Positions 56,901-64,000 of a DNA stretch of 64,000 nucleotides are shown here, piece after piece. The DNA is from Aphelenchoides besseyi. Lineage: Eukaryota > Nematoda > Chromadorea > Rhabditida > Aphelenchoididae. A model generated the notes under the pieces. It saw only the letters and a program-made list of their open reading frames with translations, was not told where the DNA came from and did no database searches. Where the stretch lies: the NCBI GenBank assembly GCA_024699855.1, contig JAMPIQ010000001.1:14446001-14510000 (forward strand), read 5' to 3'. Position 1 is the first letter of the stretch, and each line of letters begins with the position of its first letter. The position numbers and the translations under genes are program-made.

Positions 56901-58461
56901 CAACGGTTCCAGTTTGATTGACTTTGGCATAGAAGTTCCGAATATTCAATTTGACGATACAAATGTGTGGAACATTGCAGAAGAACAAGAAAAGTTCAAT
57001 GATTTAAAATTGAAGCTGAACGTACAACAGAAAGAAATTCTCGATCATGTCATTGAATTAATTAAAGAGTTAAAACAGGGAAGGTTGACAAACGGTTGCA
57101 TGAACATTGACGGACCTGCAGGATCAGGAAAAACTTTCACTTACGAAACGATTTGCCGATATTTACGATCAAAGGAAATCAAGTACAAAACGTCCTGTTG
57201 GATGGGAATAGCTGCCAACTTGATGCTTGATGGTCGAACAATGCATAAGAATTTTGGATTGCCATTTAACGTTGACAAAGACAGAAGTTCATCAGCAAAA
57301 CCAAACAACAAAACGAGACGTGAGCTTTTGGAAACTCAAGTTTTTGTTATCGATGAGATTTCGATGGTTCCAAAATTTGCAATGGAAATAATAGACAAAA
57401 AGTTGAAAGAATTGCATGGAAAAAACTTGCCATTTGGAGGAGTCATTATGATCATTAGCGGTGATTATCGTCAGATTTTGCCCATTCAAAAGCGAGCGGG
57501 AAGAGACGTATTAGTGGGCTTATCGGTGACTCAGTCAAGTTTGTGGAATTACTTCCGAACATTTCGATTGAAAACAAATCAAAGAGTCTTGGCAACTGTA
57601 GAAGGCGACAGTTCAATCATGCAAGAGAAAGAAGATTTTGCCGATTGGGTTTTGAAAGTAGGAAACGACGAAATTCCGAAAGATGAGAATGAGTATATTG
57701 AAATACCGCAAAGAGCAATAGCGACACAAGATTTGATCTTTGAGACATTTGGAGATTACATTAGAAATGAAGATTTAATTGGCATGTCTAATCGAGTTAT
57801 TTTAACCACCACAAATGAAAGAGCTCGCGAAATCAATGACCATGTCTTGGAAATAATTCAATATAACAACGTTAAAACTTACTTAAGCGTTGACAAAATT
57901 GACAAAGAGGAATTTCACGATTTCATTGAATACCCGCCTGAGTTCTTACATTCCTTGAATGAATCAGGACTTCCGCCTCATGAATTGAAACTGAAGAGAA
58001 ATTGTCCAGTCATGTTAAAGCGAAACTTGAATCCGGCAGCTGGTCTATGTAATGGAACAAGATTACGTGTTAAAGAAATGCACAGAAATATGCTTGAATG
58101 CGAATTCATGTTTGGACCTAAAGCCGCAGAAAGAGTGTTAATACCACGAATCACAGTTACAAGTGCTGCCGGCAGTTTTCCGTTTACGTTATACAGAAAA
58201 CAATTTCCCGTACAATTATGTTTTGGAATCTCTATTAATAAGAGTCAAGGACAAACAATCGATTTTGTTGGATTGGATTTGGTAGAATCGGTTTTTGCAC
58301 ATGGAATGGCTTATGTTGCTTTATCACGAGTTAGAGGATGGGAGTCTTTGAAAGTAGCAGTAAAACCAGAAGACGGAAACAAGATTAAAAATGTAGTTTG
58401 GACAGAAGTTCTACCGAGAGATGATAACAAACACAACTATCCCAATTTCGTCTATTTATAA
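53887..58461 (+). CDS. Helitron RepHel: rolling-circle replication initiator and PIF1-family helicase
   Basis: The frame is open from 53887 and has no ATG close to its 5' end, so it is probably expressed by fusion to the protease ORF. About 1520 residues. A basic coiled start and a Cys pair (LECKHCNAKFF) are followed by the Helitron-like N region: VLPSTFKGSPRHCQQGYQDS, SLFITFTCNPNWPE. The Rep core has the HUH motif GLPHAHILL near 55645 and the two-tyrosine motif KYLYKYVYKG near 56074. The PIF1 helicase has Walker A IDGPAGSGKTFTYE near 57106, Walker B VFVIDEISMVP, SGDYRQILP, LCNGTRLRV and a C-terminal INKSQGQTIDFVGLDL, VALSRVRGW. All are intact. RepHel nicks and unwinds DNA for peel-and-paste or rolling-circle transposition. 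Confidence 0.9.
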   Translation, partial: SSKKSLNLTQEQQEDRKERDSIRKRRQREDSERREVENYVKNKLQNLKRLIDKENEQQSFVARSAIEDEDDVLYFDCGDLSLECKHCNAKFFKGEHVANTLKGTFSKCCSFGKIELENAFNDYPLELYDLLTKTRTKLKKKTTEKSESELFHERPRNYNSAFAFASMKAQNLDRSTLPFAYRIQGQIYHTVNLALHPDLNERPSYAQLFILDTEESIQERMNNNANRGCDENVMRVIEQSLYQVNPYYHSFKMMFEVEREVKQVAEQKGEEAPEIRLLFDINNLDKRRFNIPKCNEVAAVFVLDSNNELPPAEKLAIHQRGKVFKSITKFEKRAESMLFPIYFPTGKGGCGIELRNKMNKKITFSQYYRYMTSVRMTDSLAFNQQNFEHAKKELYGRMIKDDEKTPLYAFDWNKEYDDHFSMLNFNPIRLAGKLYQQYLVDGYVKVEQDRLDYIRFHQKELKSEKYQTLHDYVKTTADDKGKNVGQTFVLPSTFKGSPRHCQQGYQDSMAIVRRFGKPSLFITFTCNPNWPEVQRNLLPGNKAMDEPDLIDRVFNMKFKELMKDLKVREVCGKVLAYTYVIEFQKRGLPHAHILLILDKSSKISTPEEIDEMVSAEIPDENVEPRLHLIITQHMMHGPCGEHNKNCACMEEKNGKVICSKNFPKEFREKTEIGNDSYAQYKRRDNGRTFETSKGVKLDNRWVVPYNKYLSLKFATHINVEICASVKSVKYLYKYVYKGHDCARIVISVNGKDEVFHDEIKKYVDMRYLTAHEAFWRIFELSLDEKSHSITRLDIHLPDQQVVYYSPDKSVKQILEKAANRNTTLTAWFELNKKEPQAKNLYYYEIPEDYTFKKDGNTMIWALKGGVRGNVGKPCVGRMYTAHPKQGELFYLRMLLLHIRGAESWQDLLTVEGVVYATFQDAVKAMGLLEDENEWFKYFSEATTYASPTKLRELFASVITHGELSDAKELWNCFQENMYDDYVYHGHSVEKAQNLAKADIEYQLQINGSSLIDFGIEVPNIQFDDTNVWNIAEEQEKFNDLKLKLNVQQKEILDHVIELIKELKQGRLTNGCMNIDGPAGSGKTFTYETICRYLRSKEIKYKTSCWMGIAANLMLDGRTMHKNFGLPFNVDKDRSSSAKPNNKTRRELLETQVFVIDEISMVPKFAMEIIDKKLKELHGKNLPFGGVIMIISGDYRQILPIQKRAGRDVLVGLSVTQSSLWNYFRTFRLKTNQRVLATVEGDSSIMQEKEDFADWVLKVGNDEIPKDENEYIEIPQRAIATQDLIFETFGDYIRNEDLIGMSNRVILTTTNERAREINDHVLEIIQYNNVKTYLSVDKIDKEEFHDFIEYPPEFLHSLNESGLPPHELKLKRNCPVMLKRNLNPAAGLCNGTRLRVKEMHRNMLECEFMFGPKAAERVLIPRITVTSAAGSFPFTLYRKQFPVQLCFGISINKSQGQTIDFVGLDLVESVFAHGMAYVALSRVRGWESLKVAVKPEDGNKIKNVVWTEVLPRDDNKHNYPNFVYL
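53891..53905 (+). promoter_or_regulatory. candidate -1 ribosomal frameshift site
   Basis: In the protease frame the codons are CAA AAA AAA GTT TGA. The A-run fits a slippery X XXY YYZ heptamer (A AAA AAA), and sliding back one base enters the RepHel frame, open from 53887 across the whole overlap. An assembly indel in the run is the main alternative. Confidence 0.4.
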
Positions 58462-58879
58462 ATTACTTAATGCCTTTGGTTCCTGAATTCTGTTGTTCAA
58501 TAAATAAGAGTTTTCCTTTTGTTTGTTTAGGTTTAATTGATCGACTAAACGTCAAAGTTTCTACTGTAATCCTCCACTGTTCAAGTCTTCAATTTATCGA
58601 AGCAAAAGCTATCACTTTACATTTCGTTTCAATATTGAAAGATACGATATAACTTATGATTGTGTCTTCTCTTAAACGTACACTTTATACAAATTCCTGT
58701 ATCGATTTTTATTGGTCGTAAACCAGTTGTTTCCGATCTCACAGTTTGAGTCATTTTGCTTTTTGCAAACTGTTTGTTGGTTGTCAGTTAATTTCTGGAA
58801 TTATTTCTTTTGAGAATATGAGGTTTGTTACCTATTGTGCCTAGTAGGTTTCGTTTTTAGCAAAAGAAATTCCAGCGAA
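58462..58879. other. spacer between RepHel and the RPA-like gene
   Basis: No gene seen. A small inverted repeat (CCTA...TAGG) lies near 58835, but no clear Helitron 3' hairpin plus CTRR end. Confidence 0.35.
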
Positions 58880-59975
58880 ATGGTTTCTTGGTTGCCGAAA
58901 TCCACAAAGATCAGCGAGATTTCGCCTAAGATTTGGGAAGGTTGGCAAAGCGATTTGCAAACAAAAAAAGCGCTCTACAACAAGTGAGTTTTAACGTATT
59001 CAAAATAACTGCTTTTCCAGAATGCTTGAAGTCGAAATTGTCGGGAAATCAACGATCATAAAAACTCCGAATTCGCGTCTTTTCCGTTTCTATGGACTTA
59101 ACGGTACGACAATCGTTCGTTTTGTCGTGTGGTCGGACCAAATGAACAAAGTGAATGAGAATTGCAAAATTGGAAACGTAAGTAGTTTAGCTGGAAACCT
59201 AAAACGGATTGTTTTCGTGCGTCTTTATTTCGGGTTTGAAAGTGTCGAAAAAATTTTCTGGAAAAGATGACAAGGAAGAACCGAATGTTTGGGCAGAAGG
59301 CGAATTCACAATAACCAAAGAAAGCATTTTCAAACTTCTCCACAAAGAACCTGCTCAACAACATCCAAAGAATGCCTTCAATTTGCCACCGTTTTATCGA
59401 CAGCTAGCAGAAGTTTTAATTGGAGATACCGAAATCGGTATGAACGAATTACAATGTTTATGCTTTCTTTAGCCGGTCGCGCAACGGTGTTGTTGAATGA
59501 GATGCCAACTTCTGTGGAAGAAAGACAAAAAAAAAACAGTGGTGATTGGCGACGACAGTGGAACGAAAATGCAGCTCACTTTCGGATTCTGCAATGAGGA
59601 GGATGACGACAAGCAGCTTTTGGAAGGTTTGGTCGTAGATGCAGAGTTGCTTTTCCATGGAGCAATTCAAGGCTCGAAAGGTCAGTTTAACAAGTCCTAT
59701 TACCGTATTTCTTTTACTAGGCGTCCGGGTCCTTATTTTCTAATAGTTTTGCGGGAGAATGGGAACAAGGGAAACTGTTAAAAAAACGTTTAATAAAAGA
59801 AATACGGTAATTGTTTGTTTTAGACGGAATGCTGGCGCTTGAAATTGAACGAGCCGAATACATTATGATTGTCGACGAACCAACAATCAAGAAAGTCGAA
59901 AAATACGCTTACATTCCAATCGAAACAGTGGCTTCGCCGGCGAAAGCGAAAAAATCACGCTCAACCTTCTTCTAA
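58880..59975 (+). CDS. RPA1-like OB-fold protein (one apparent frame break)
   Basis: The ATG at 58880 starts VSWLPKSTKISEISPKIW. Exon 2 (from 59020) has an OB-fold strand pattern: LEVEIVGKSTIIKTPN, RLFRFYGLNGTTIVRFVVW then SDQM. Exon 3 contains KVSKKFSGKDDKEEPN and FNLPPFYRQLAEVLIGD. Exon 4 has ATVLLNEMPTSVEERQ and then, after an A10 run at about 59527, TVVIGDDSGTKMQLTF in another frame. The last exon encodes LALEIERAEYIMIVDEPT and a basic tail ending RSTFF. RPA binds single-stranded DNA. Some Helitrons carry RPA-like genes, but this one has introns, so it may be a host gene. The acceptor of exon 3 is unresolved. Confidence 0.5.
59699..59811. mobile_element. 113-bp MITE with perfect 18-bp terminal inverted repeats
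   Basis: Left end ATTACCGTATTTCTTTTA (59699-59716) and right end TAAAAGAAATACGGTAAT (59794-59811) are exact inverted copies. The interior has no coding sequence. Flanks are compatible with a TA target duplication, as in Tc1/mariner-type MITEs. It lies within the last intron of the RPA-like gene. Confidence 0.75.
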
Positions 59976-60120
59976 TCTTCTTCGTGGTGATGTTCTTCTT
60001 CGTAGTAATGTTCTTTTGTTTAACCTAATTGTATTAAATTTTTTGTTAGCAATCGCTGAATCATATTTTTTATTAGTTCAACAAAAAACAAGCATAAATA
60101 CATCGGTTTGGACAAGAAAT

Positions 60121-60826
60121 TCATTTCGCAAAATGGATCTTGTTTTTTCTTGGTCTCGGCCCAGCAACATCTTGAACGTACTTTGCGTATTTGCGCATAC
60201 GATTGACAACAAACTGTGAGTACAATTGAAAGGCCACAAGAATCCAATAGACTAACGAACGTGAAAACTGCAACACGACGAGATCCTCACGAGTGATCGT
60301 TTTGGCGTCACTTTGCGGCGTTGTATTCTGCGTATTCGGACCTTCAATTTCGATGAACTCCAAGAGTGCCAACGCCAATGCGAACGACACAATTGCGATA
60401 AACAAATGGAAAAAAAGTGTTATAAGCTAAAATTACTTTAATTATCAAAATGCGATTTTGGTAAACTCACGTTCATTATCAGAAAAATCAAATAGGCCGC
60501 GTCAGCGTATTCAAAAAGTTGCGGCAAACTCACAATGCAAATCAGCGAATGGACGACCATCGAAATGACGAGAAGTGTCAATAGAACTGCGAGATGTGGC
60601 GACCAAGCAAATGAGTGGAGACCTTTGTATTGACTTGTGAAAAAAACAAGAACATCGAAAACAAGGGTCAAAATGAATAAAAGAAGACCCACGAGAGCAT
60701 TGATTAAGACACCGTACTAAACAATAAACGGTTATTCAACAAACTTCTTTCACTCACTTTGATTGGCAAAGCGCCCCAAAAACAATGTTCATCAACTCCA
60801 TAGTCCTCTCTAACTTTTTTCTTCAT
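60121..60826 (-). CDS. four-TM protein, LAPTM-like layout
   Basis: Three exons (60758-60826, 60471-60716, 60121-60426) give 206 residues. A short cytosolic start with CFWGALPIKYGVLINA leads to helices ALVGLLLFILTLVFDVLVFF, HLAVLLTLLVISMVVHSLIC, YLIFLIMNLITLFFHLFIAI, and a fourth near LVYWILVAFQLYSQF. The tail is basic (VVNRMRKYAKYVQD, GPRPRKNK). The Cys-aromatic start, followed by a G-V-L helix, recalls lysosomal LAPTM4/5 proteins, without a clear PY motif. The gene is convergent with the RPA-like gene, ends 145 bp apart. Confidence 0.6.
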
Positions 60827-61010
60827 TGCAAACAGATGGACAAACGAAAATGAAAAAGAAATCGTACGATTCAAACTGATGCTTAGAAATGTTTTGTTGG
60901 TCAATGAGCTTTTTGGTCGGACATGTTTGATGATTCAAAACGGCGATTCTGAGACATTCAGTAGGAAACCGGAAAACAATCGATGCAAAGCATATTCTTT
61001 CTTATAGTTT

Positions 61011-61565
61011 ATGCGAGCAAACTTTGCCAAACAAGGAAACCGTCCACCTACGTCGTTCGAACAAATCGCTGCTAATCTCCAACAAGCTGTCACCTACAGT
61101 GTTAGCACTCAACAATTTTATATTCATACTAGCAAACTACTGAAACTGAGTTTCAGCACCCAACATACTTATTCGACCGGGTATTCAGCTCAGCGAATGG
61201 ACAAGAAAAACAATCATCCATTTCCTTCAAAGTTTTTATTTTCGCTCAAAGACAAGAGGTGTCTATTGACCTCTTGGTCCATTAAATTCCGTCTCTTTCT
61301 TGTTAATGAAGTAATTGAACATTTTAATGAAATTAATCGACTTCGAGAGTTTATCATTGGCAAGAACAATCTCCAGAACACAACGATGAATGAAAAAGTA
61401 TTGTTGAAAAGAACTGTTACAATTGAGATTGCCCATTGAACTTAACCGTTTGATTTTGAAGGGTCTTATGACTTTGATTGCACAACTGCTTGACCAAATC
61501 GACAACCGTGCACTCAGCAGCTTGCTGGGACAAAAGTTTTTGTCAGATGATCACTACGACGGTAA
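61011..61565 (+). CDS. possible multi-exon small gene of unknown function
   Basis: An ATG at 61011 encodes RANFAKQGNRPPTSFEQIAANLQQA. Splicing with a TTTCAG acceptor near 61157 would continue TPNILIRPGIQLSEWTRKT, IIHFLQSFYFRS. A third stretch at about 61465-61561 (TLIAQLLDQIDNRALSS, LLGQKFLSDD) ends at a GTAAAT donor. The links between them were not proven, and no family was recognised. Confidence 0.3.
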
Positions 61566-61652
61566 ATGTTTCTGTACTTGCAAAACGCAATAAACGAAGT
61601 TCATTCAAGATGGATGTTTGCGTAAAATTGTTTGCAAAATCAAAAAGATGCT

Positions 61653-61725
61653 CGACCACGATCGGATTCGAACCGACAATCTTCTGCTCCGTAGGCAGAC
61701 GCGTTATCCATTGCGCCACGCGGCC
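61653..61725 (-). tRNA. tRNA-Arg (anticodon ACG)
   Basis: On the minus strand, acceptor GGCCGCG/CGTGGTC (two G-T pairs), D-arm GGCGCAATGGATAACGCG, anticodon stem TCTGC/GCAGA around CTACGGA, and T-arm GTCGG-TTCGAAT-CCGAT. Anticodon ACG (read as ICG) decodes CGN arginine codons. The sequence is close to the usual eukaryotic tRNA-Arg-ACG. Confidence 0.92.
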
Positions 61726-61933
61726 ACACAACCACGACCACGAGAAGTGGACCACAACAAAAACGCGTGGGTGGCATTTGAAGGGCACCCAATTACTTTT
61801 CGTAAACTGCTTCTTGATGTCACTACAAAGATTTATTCAATTTAACAAAAATTATAAAGATGTTCCGTTGCAAATGCTTCAACTATTCCTTTCCATTTCG
61901 TTCGTTCGGTTTTCCGTATCATCCACGTTTCCG

Positions 61934-62092
61934 CTACGTGTTAAGTGCGGGAAGAATTGTCGAATCGAAAAGTTGAGCTCGAAGTTTGGCATCGGTCACC
62001 TTCTTGAGCACGTCGCCAATCTTCGTAAATCTGAACCGAGCAGCCGATCGACGTCTTCGTATTTCGCCACCGATCTCGTGGAATGTCACTAA
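61934..62092 (-). mobile_element. degenerate non-LTR reverse-transcriptase fragment (RTE-like)
   Basis: The minus strand encodes RRRSAARFRFTKIGDVLKK, then TDAKLRAQLFDSTILPAL. This matches the thumb-proximal RT pattern RRRAAWA.F..I.DVL...KLRA.LFNSTVLPAL of RTE/BovB-type elements. Upstream sequence resembles FVFL..DIPRD in another frame. No endonuclease domain was found, so it is a short dead scrap. Confidence 0.55.
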
Positions 62093-62716
62093 GGAAAACA
62101 AAATTCGTTGGATTACAATTTTTAAAAGTCGATTGCAGATTTGATTTCAATTGGCGATCACTAACTTCGAAAACCTTATAACTTACAAACAGCAGATAAA
62201 CGGGTTTCTTTTCAAAACCAAGAGGTCATTTGGATATATCAGTTTATGAGCTCTTCAGAATCGTCAACCATAAGAAAATCAACTACTTCCACAGTCACTC
62301 ATTCTTGTTTAAGAAAATGCTTGAATATGTTCAAACGGGTACCTCAATGGAAATGGTCGCGAGCATGTTGACCAATCCCATGATATTCTAAGACGATGAT
62401 TTGAAAAAGAACGCAATCAGCTGGAGGATACAACGCTGGAAAGAACTCCCGTCGGGCATTCTTTTAGTTACGTAACAGTCACTAATCTTTACTTTCAAAT
62501 TTACACCCCAATTGCTATTGTTGTGTAACTCAATCGTCTTTTAATCAACCCGGCGTGGGAATCATAACTCGCAGCAGCAATGTAACCGATGACCGACAAT
62601 CTTTGTGACGCAGTTTGGTCTTTGTAAGCAACTACTGGAAATTCAAACGAACAGACCTCGCAGTCCTAATAATTGATCAGATTGGTCAGAGGCGTTTCAA
62701 CTGATAGATCCAAAGC
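62093..62716. other. intergenic, nothing recognised
   Basis: No long frame or motif. It precedes the bHLH-like gene promoter. Confidence 0.35.
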
Positions 62717-62726
62717 TATATATAAA
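62717..62726 (+). promoter_or_regulatory. TATA box of the bHLH-like gene
   Basis: TATATATAAA lies about 50 nt before the ATG at 62775. Confidence 0.45.
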
Positions 62727-62774
62727 CCTCAGCTACTAGTCGACACTAAGTCCTAAAGTCTAGTGGTAGCCGAC

Positions 62775-63267
62775 ATGTCTAAGCGTCAAAATGAGTTTAA
62801 CGAGGAGCCACAATCAAAGGTAAGTGTAAATATGATTTCTGTTGAATTTCTTTAAGATAAGTAAAACCAATCACGAAGCGATTTGCCTTCGACGACTACA
62901 TAAGGAGTTACAAAATCTTCGTAGTATTGTCGAAGACATTGAGCCCAATCACGAAATACCAATGCAGCAGGCGGATATATTGGGGCATGCTCGAAAGTGT
63001 ATCAAAAAGCTCCAAAAGGAAACGTCGGAGCTGAAAACAAGAGTCCAAATTGCGGAGTCACAAAGTTAGTTGAATTAATGTATTAAACTTATCTTCATTT
63101 TAAAAGTTCATGCATTCAACGCTGGACGAGAGTCATTGGCAAATGAGCTTTTGCTCAGACAAATGGCTTCATACCCAACAATCTTTCAGCCACAACAACC
63201 GCTTCCACCATCGTCCAAAACGACCAGTCATATGCATTCAAGTGACCCATCGTCCAACGGCAATTAA
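62775..63267 (+). CDS. small bHLH-like transcription factor
   Basis: Three exons (62775-62819, 62857-63064, 63107-63267) give 137 residues. Helix 1 with a short basic part is ICLRRLHKELQNLRSIVEDI, a loop EPNHEIPMQQ, and helix 2 ADILGHARKCIKKLQKETSE, running into a short coiled coil (LKTRVQIAESQ). The Leu and Ile positions of both helices and the K/A start of helix 2 fit bHLH. The basic region is weak (only LRR), so it might dimerise without binding E-boxes, like an Id protein. The C-terminus is Pro/Ser/Gln-rich (FQPQQPLPPSSKTTSHM). Confidence 0.6.
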
Positions 63268-63670
63268 ACGTTCACTTTGGTTCTATGGTTATCTGGTTTG
63301 TTATACAAGAAATTGTTGTCTCTCTTGAAAGCTGTCAATAAATTGAATTGTTCTTCTCTTGTATCAACAGTTTAAAACAACGAGTTGATTTTGTTCTTTG
63401 AAGTTCAGTTTGCTAAAGTCGAGTTGGTATTGTGGAGTTTCGGTTGAAGATTCTCGCTATTTTCACATGGTTTATCACTAATGAAACGAATAAGAACAAA
63501 ACTAAATCACTTCTCATGCACTTAAGATGTAACTCAAGATTATTAACATTCACCATGTAGTTTTGAGTTCAAGATGCGAATATTTCAATTAAGGTCTTAG
63601 TGCCAATCTCAGAACAATCAACAATGTACAACTTTATTCGAGCGGTAGTTATGTACATCACAATTTGTAT

Positions 63671-64000
63671 TCATCCACTGTTGGAGCTGGCCTTGTAAGC
63701 GGACCATTGTTGTTCGACGGTTTGACCGGTGATCTGCTTCTAGGTGTCGTTGTTGGCGTAGTTGCCGCTGCGGAGAATCGAATCGAACTGTTTGACGGCT
63801 CCGGGACGTTGCTTTTCGACCCAAACCAAGAAGGTGGCAGTCACTACGTATCCCTTGTCGTAGTTGTCCGAGCTCGTTGGCGGCGTCAATTTCCATCCAA
63901 CATCTGCATTTGCAACTCCAAACTTGTTTCGAGCAAAATCGGCGATTCCCTCGGTCATCCATCCGGGAGCATTTGAACCGTAGGCTTGAACGATGTGCAT
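63671..64000 (-). pseudogene. basic secretory protein (BSP) peptidase, 3' part, with in-frame TAG
   Basis: The gene enters from the right edge. The frame reads HIVQAYGSNAPGWMTEGIAD, FARNKFG, then WKLTP, DKGYVVTATFLVWVEKQRPG and FDSILRSGNYANNDT. This is the BSP domain: H..Q...PGW..EGIAD, and the GY..TA.FL.W helix. After DT a TAG occurs at 63740-63742, but the same frame continues KQITGQTVEQQWSAYKASS to TGA at 63671, which is the usual C-terminal helix of the family. TAG may replace a Trp or other codon. The protein would lose 22 residues. BSP peptidases are secreted; here expression status is unknown. Confidence 0.65.

Larger units (their letters stand above)
52988..58461 (+). mobile_element. 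Helitron (autonomous coding region; termini not located)
   Basis: Two overlapping, intronless, AT-richer ORFs encode an Ulp1-type protease and a RepHel protein. All Rep and helicase motifs are present with no disabling lesion, so the copy may be recent. The expected ends (5' TC and a 3' hairpin followed by CTRR) were not identified by eye, so element limits are those of the coding part. Confidence 0.85.

Noticed and set aside
58525..58545. GGTTTAATT resembling the start of nematode spliced leader SL1
   Set aside because: The match stops after nine bases and no Sm site or donor-stem structure follows.
63618..63976. Frames on both strands overlapping the BSP peptidase
   Set aside because: They are shadows of the BSP frame; only the latter shows family motifs.
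1..64000. CRISPR array, bacterial operon or phage features
   Set aside because: No repeat-spacer structure or bacterial-type gene packing; the window is eukaryotic with spliceosomal introns.

Overview
The window is a piece of a nematode nuclear genome. The evidence is many genes split by GT-AG introns of about 35-50 nt, plus nematode-typical families: serpentine chemoreceptors, an MSP-domain protein, a divergent nuclear hormone receptor, an ionotropic-receptor-like channel without an N-terminal ligand domain, and nematode-type aspartyl-protease homologues. The families suggest a free-living or rhabditid-like nematode, but I cannot name the species. Exon models were built by hand from reading frames and splice signals, so individual boundaries may be off by a few bases.

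Layout. 1-14 kb (minus): a partial aspartyl-protease-like gene, a KAL-1/anosmin-like FN3 membrane protein, an 8.5-kb gene-free block, a SURF6 ribosome-biogenesis gene and a tRNA-Val. 14.5-19.5 kb (minus): a nuclease-like secreted protein, a three-EGF membrane protein, a divergent POU-homeobox gene and an MSP-domain protein. 20-30.7 kb: a secreted hydrophobic protein, chemoreceptors, an aspartyl-protease homologue, an IR/GLR-like channel and a UDP-glucuronosyltransferase. 30.8-34.4 kb: three close minus-strand genes of unknown function. 36-45.6 kb: a ribokinase fragment, a frameshifted chemoreceptor, two more aspartyl-protease homologues and an ABCG transporter with an unusual nucleotide-binding domain. 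45.8-47.8 kb: a tRNA-Val and then fragments of a chemoreceptor, BUD13, an Argonaute PIWI domain and actin, side by side. 48.8-52.4 kb: a nuclear hormone receptor and two membrane-protein genes. 53-58.5 kb: a complete Helitron gene set, with an Ulp1-type protease ORF overlapping a Rep/helicase ORF at an A8 run. 58.9-64 kb: an RPA/OB-fold-like gene carrying a 113-bp MITE in an intron, a four-TM protein, a tRNA-Arg, a non-LTR reverse-transcriptase scrap, a bHLH-like gene and a partial basic-secretory-protein peptidase.

Themes. (1) The mobile-element locus near 53 kb and a patch of gene fragments 5 kb away fit Helitron-type capture, which is an inference. (2) Several enzyme-family genes have lost or altered catalytic residues: aspartyl-protease homologues, a nuclease-like protein and the ABCG ATPase. 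(3) Several genes carry one apparent lesion in an otherwise readable frame: two chemoreceptors, the IR-like channel, the BSP peptidase, the RPA-like gene and the ribokinase. These are pseudogenes, allelic lesions or assembly errors.
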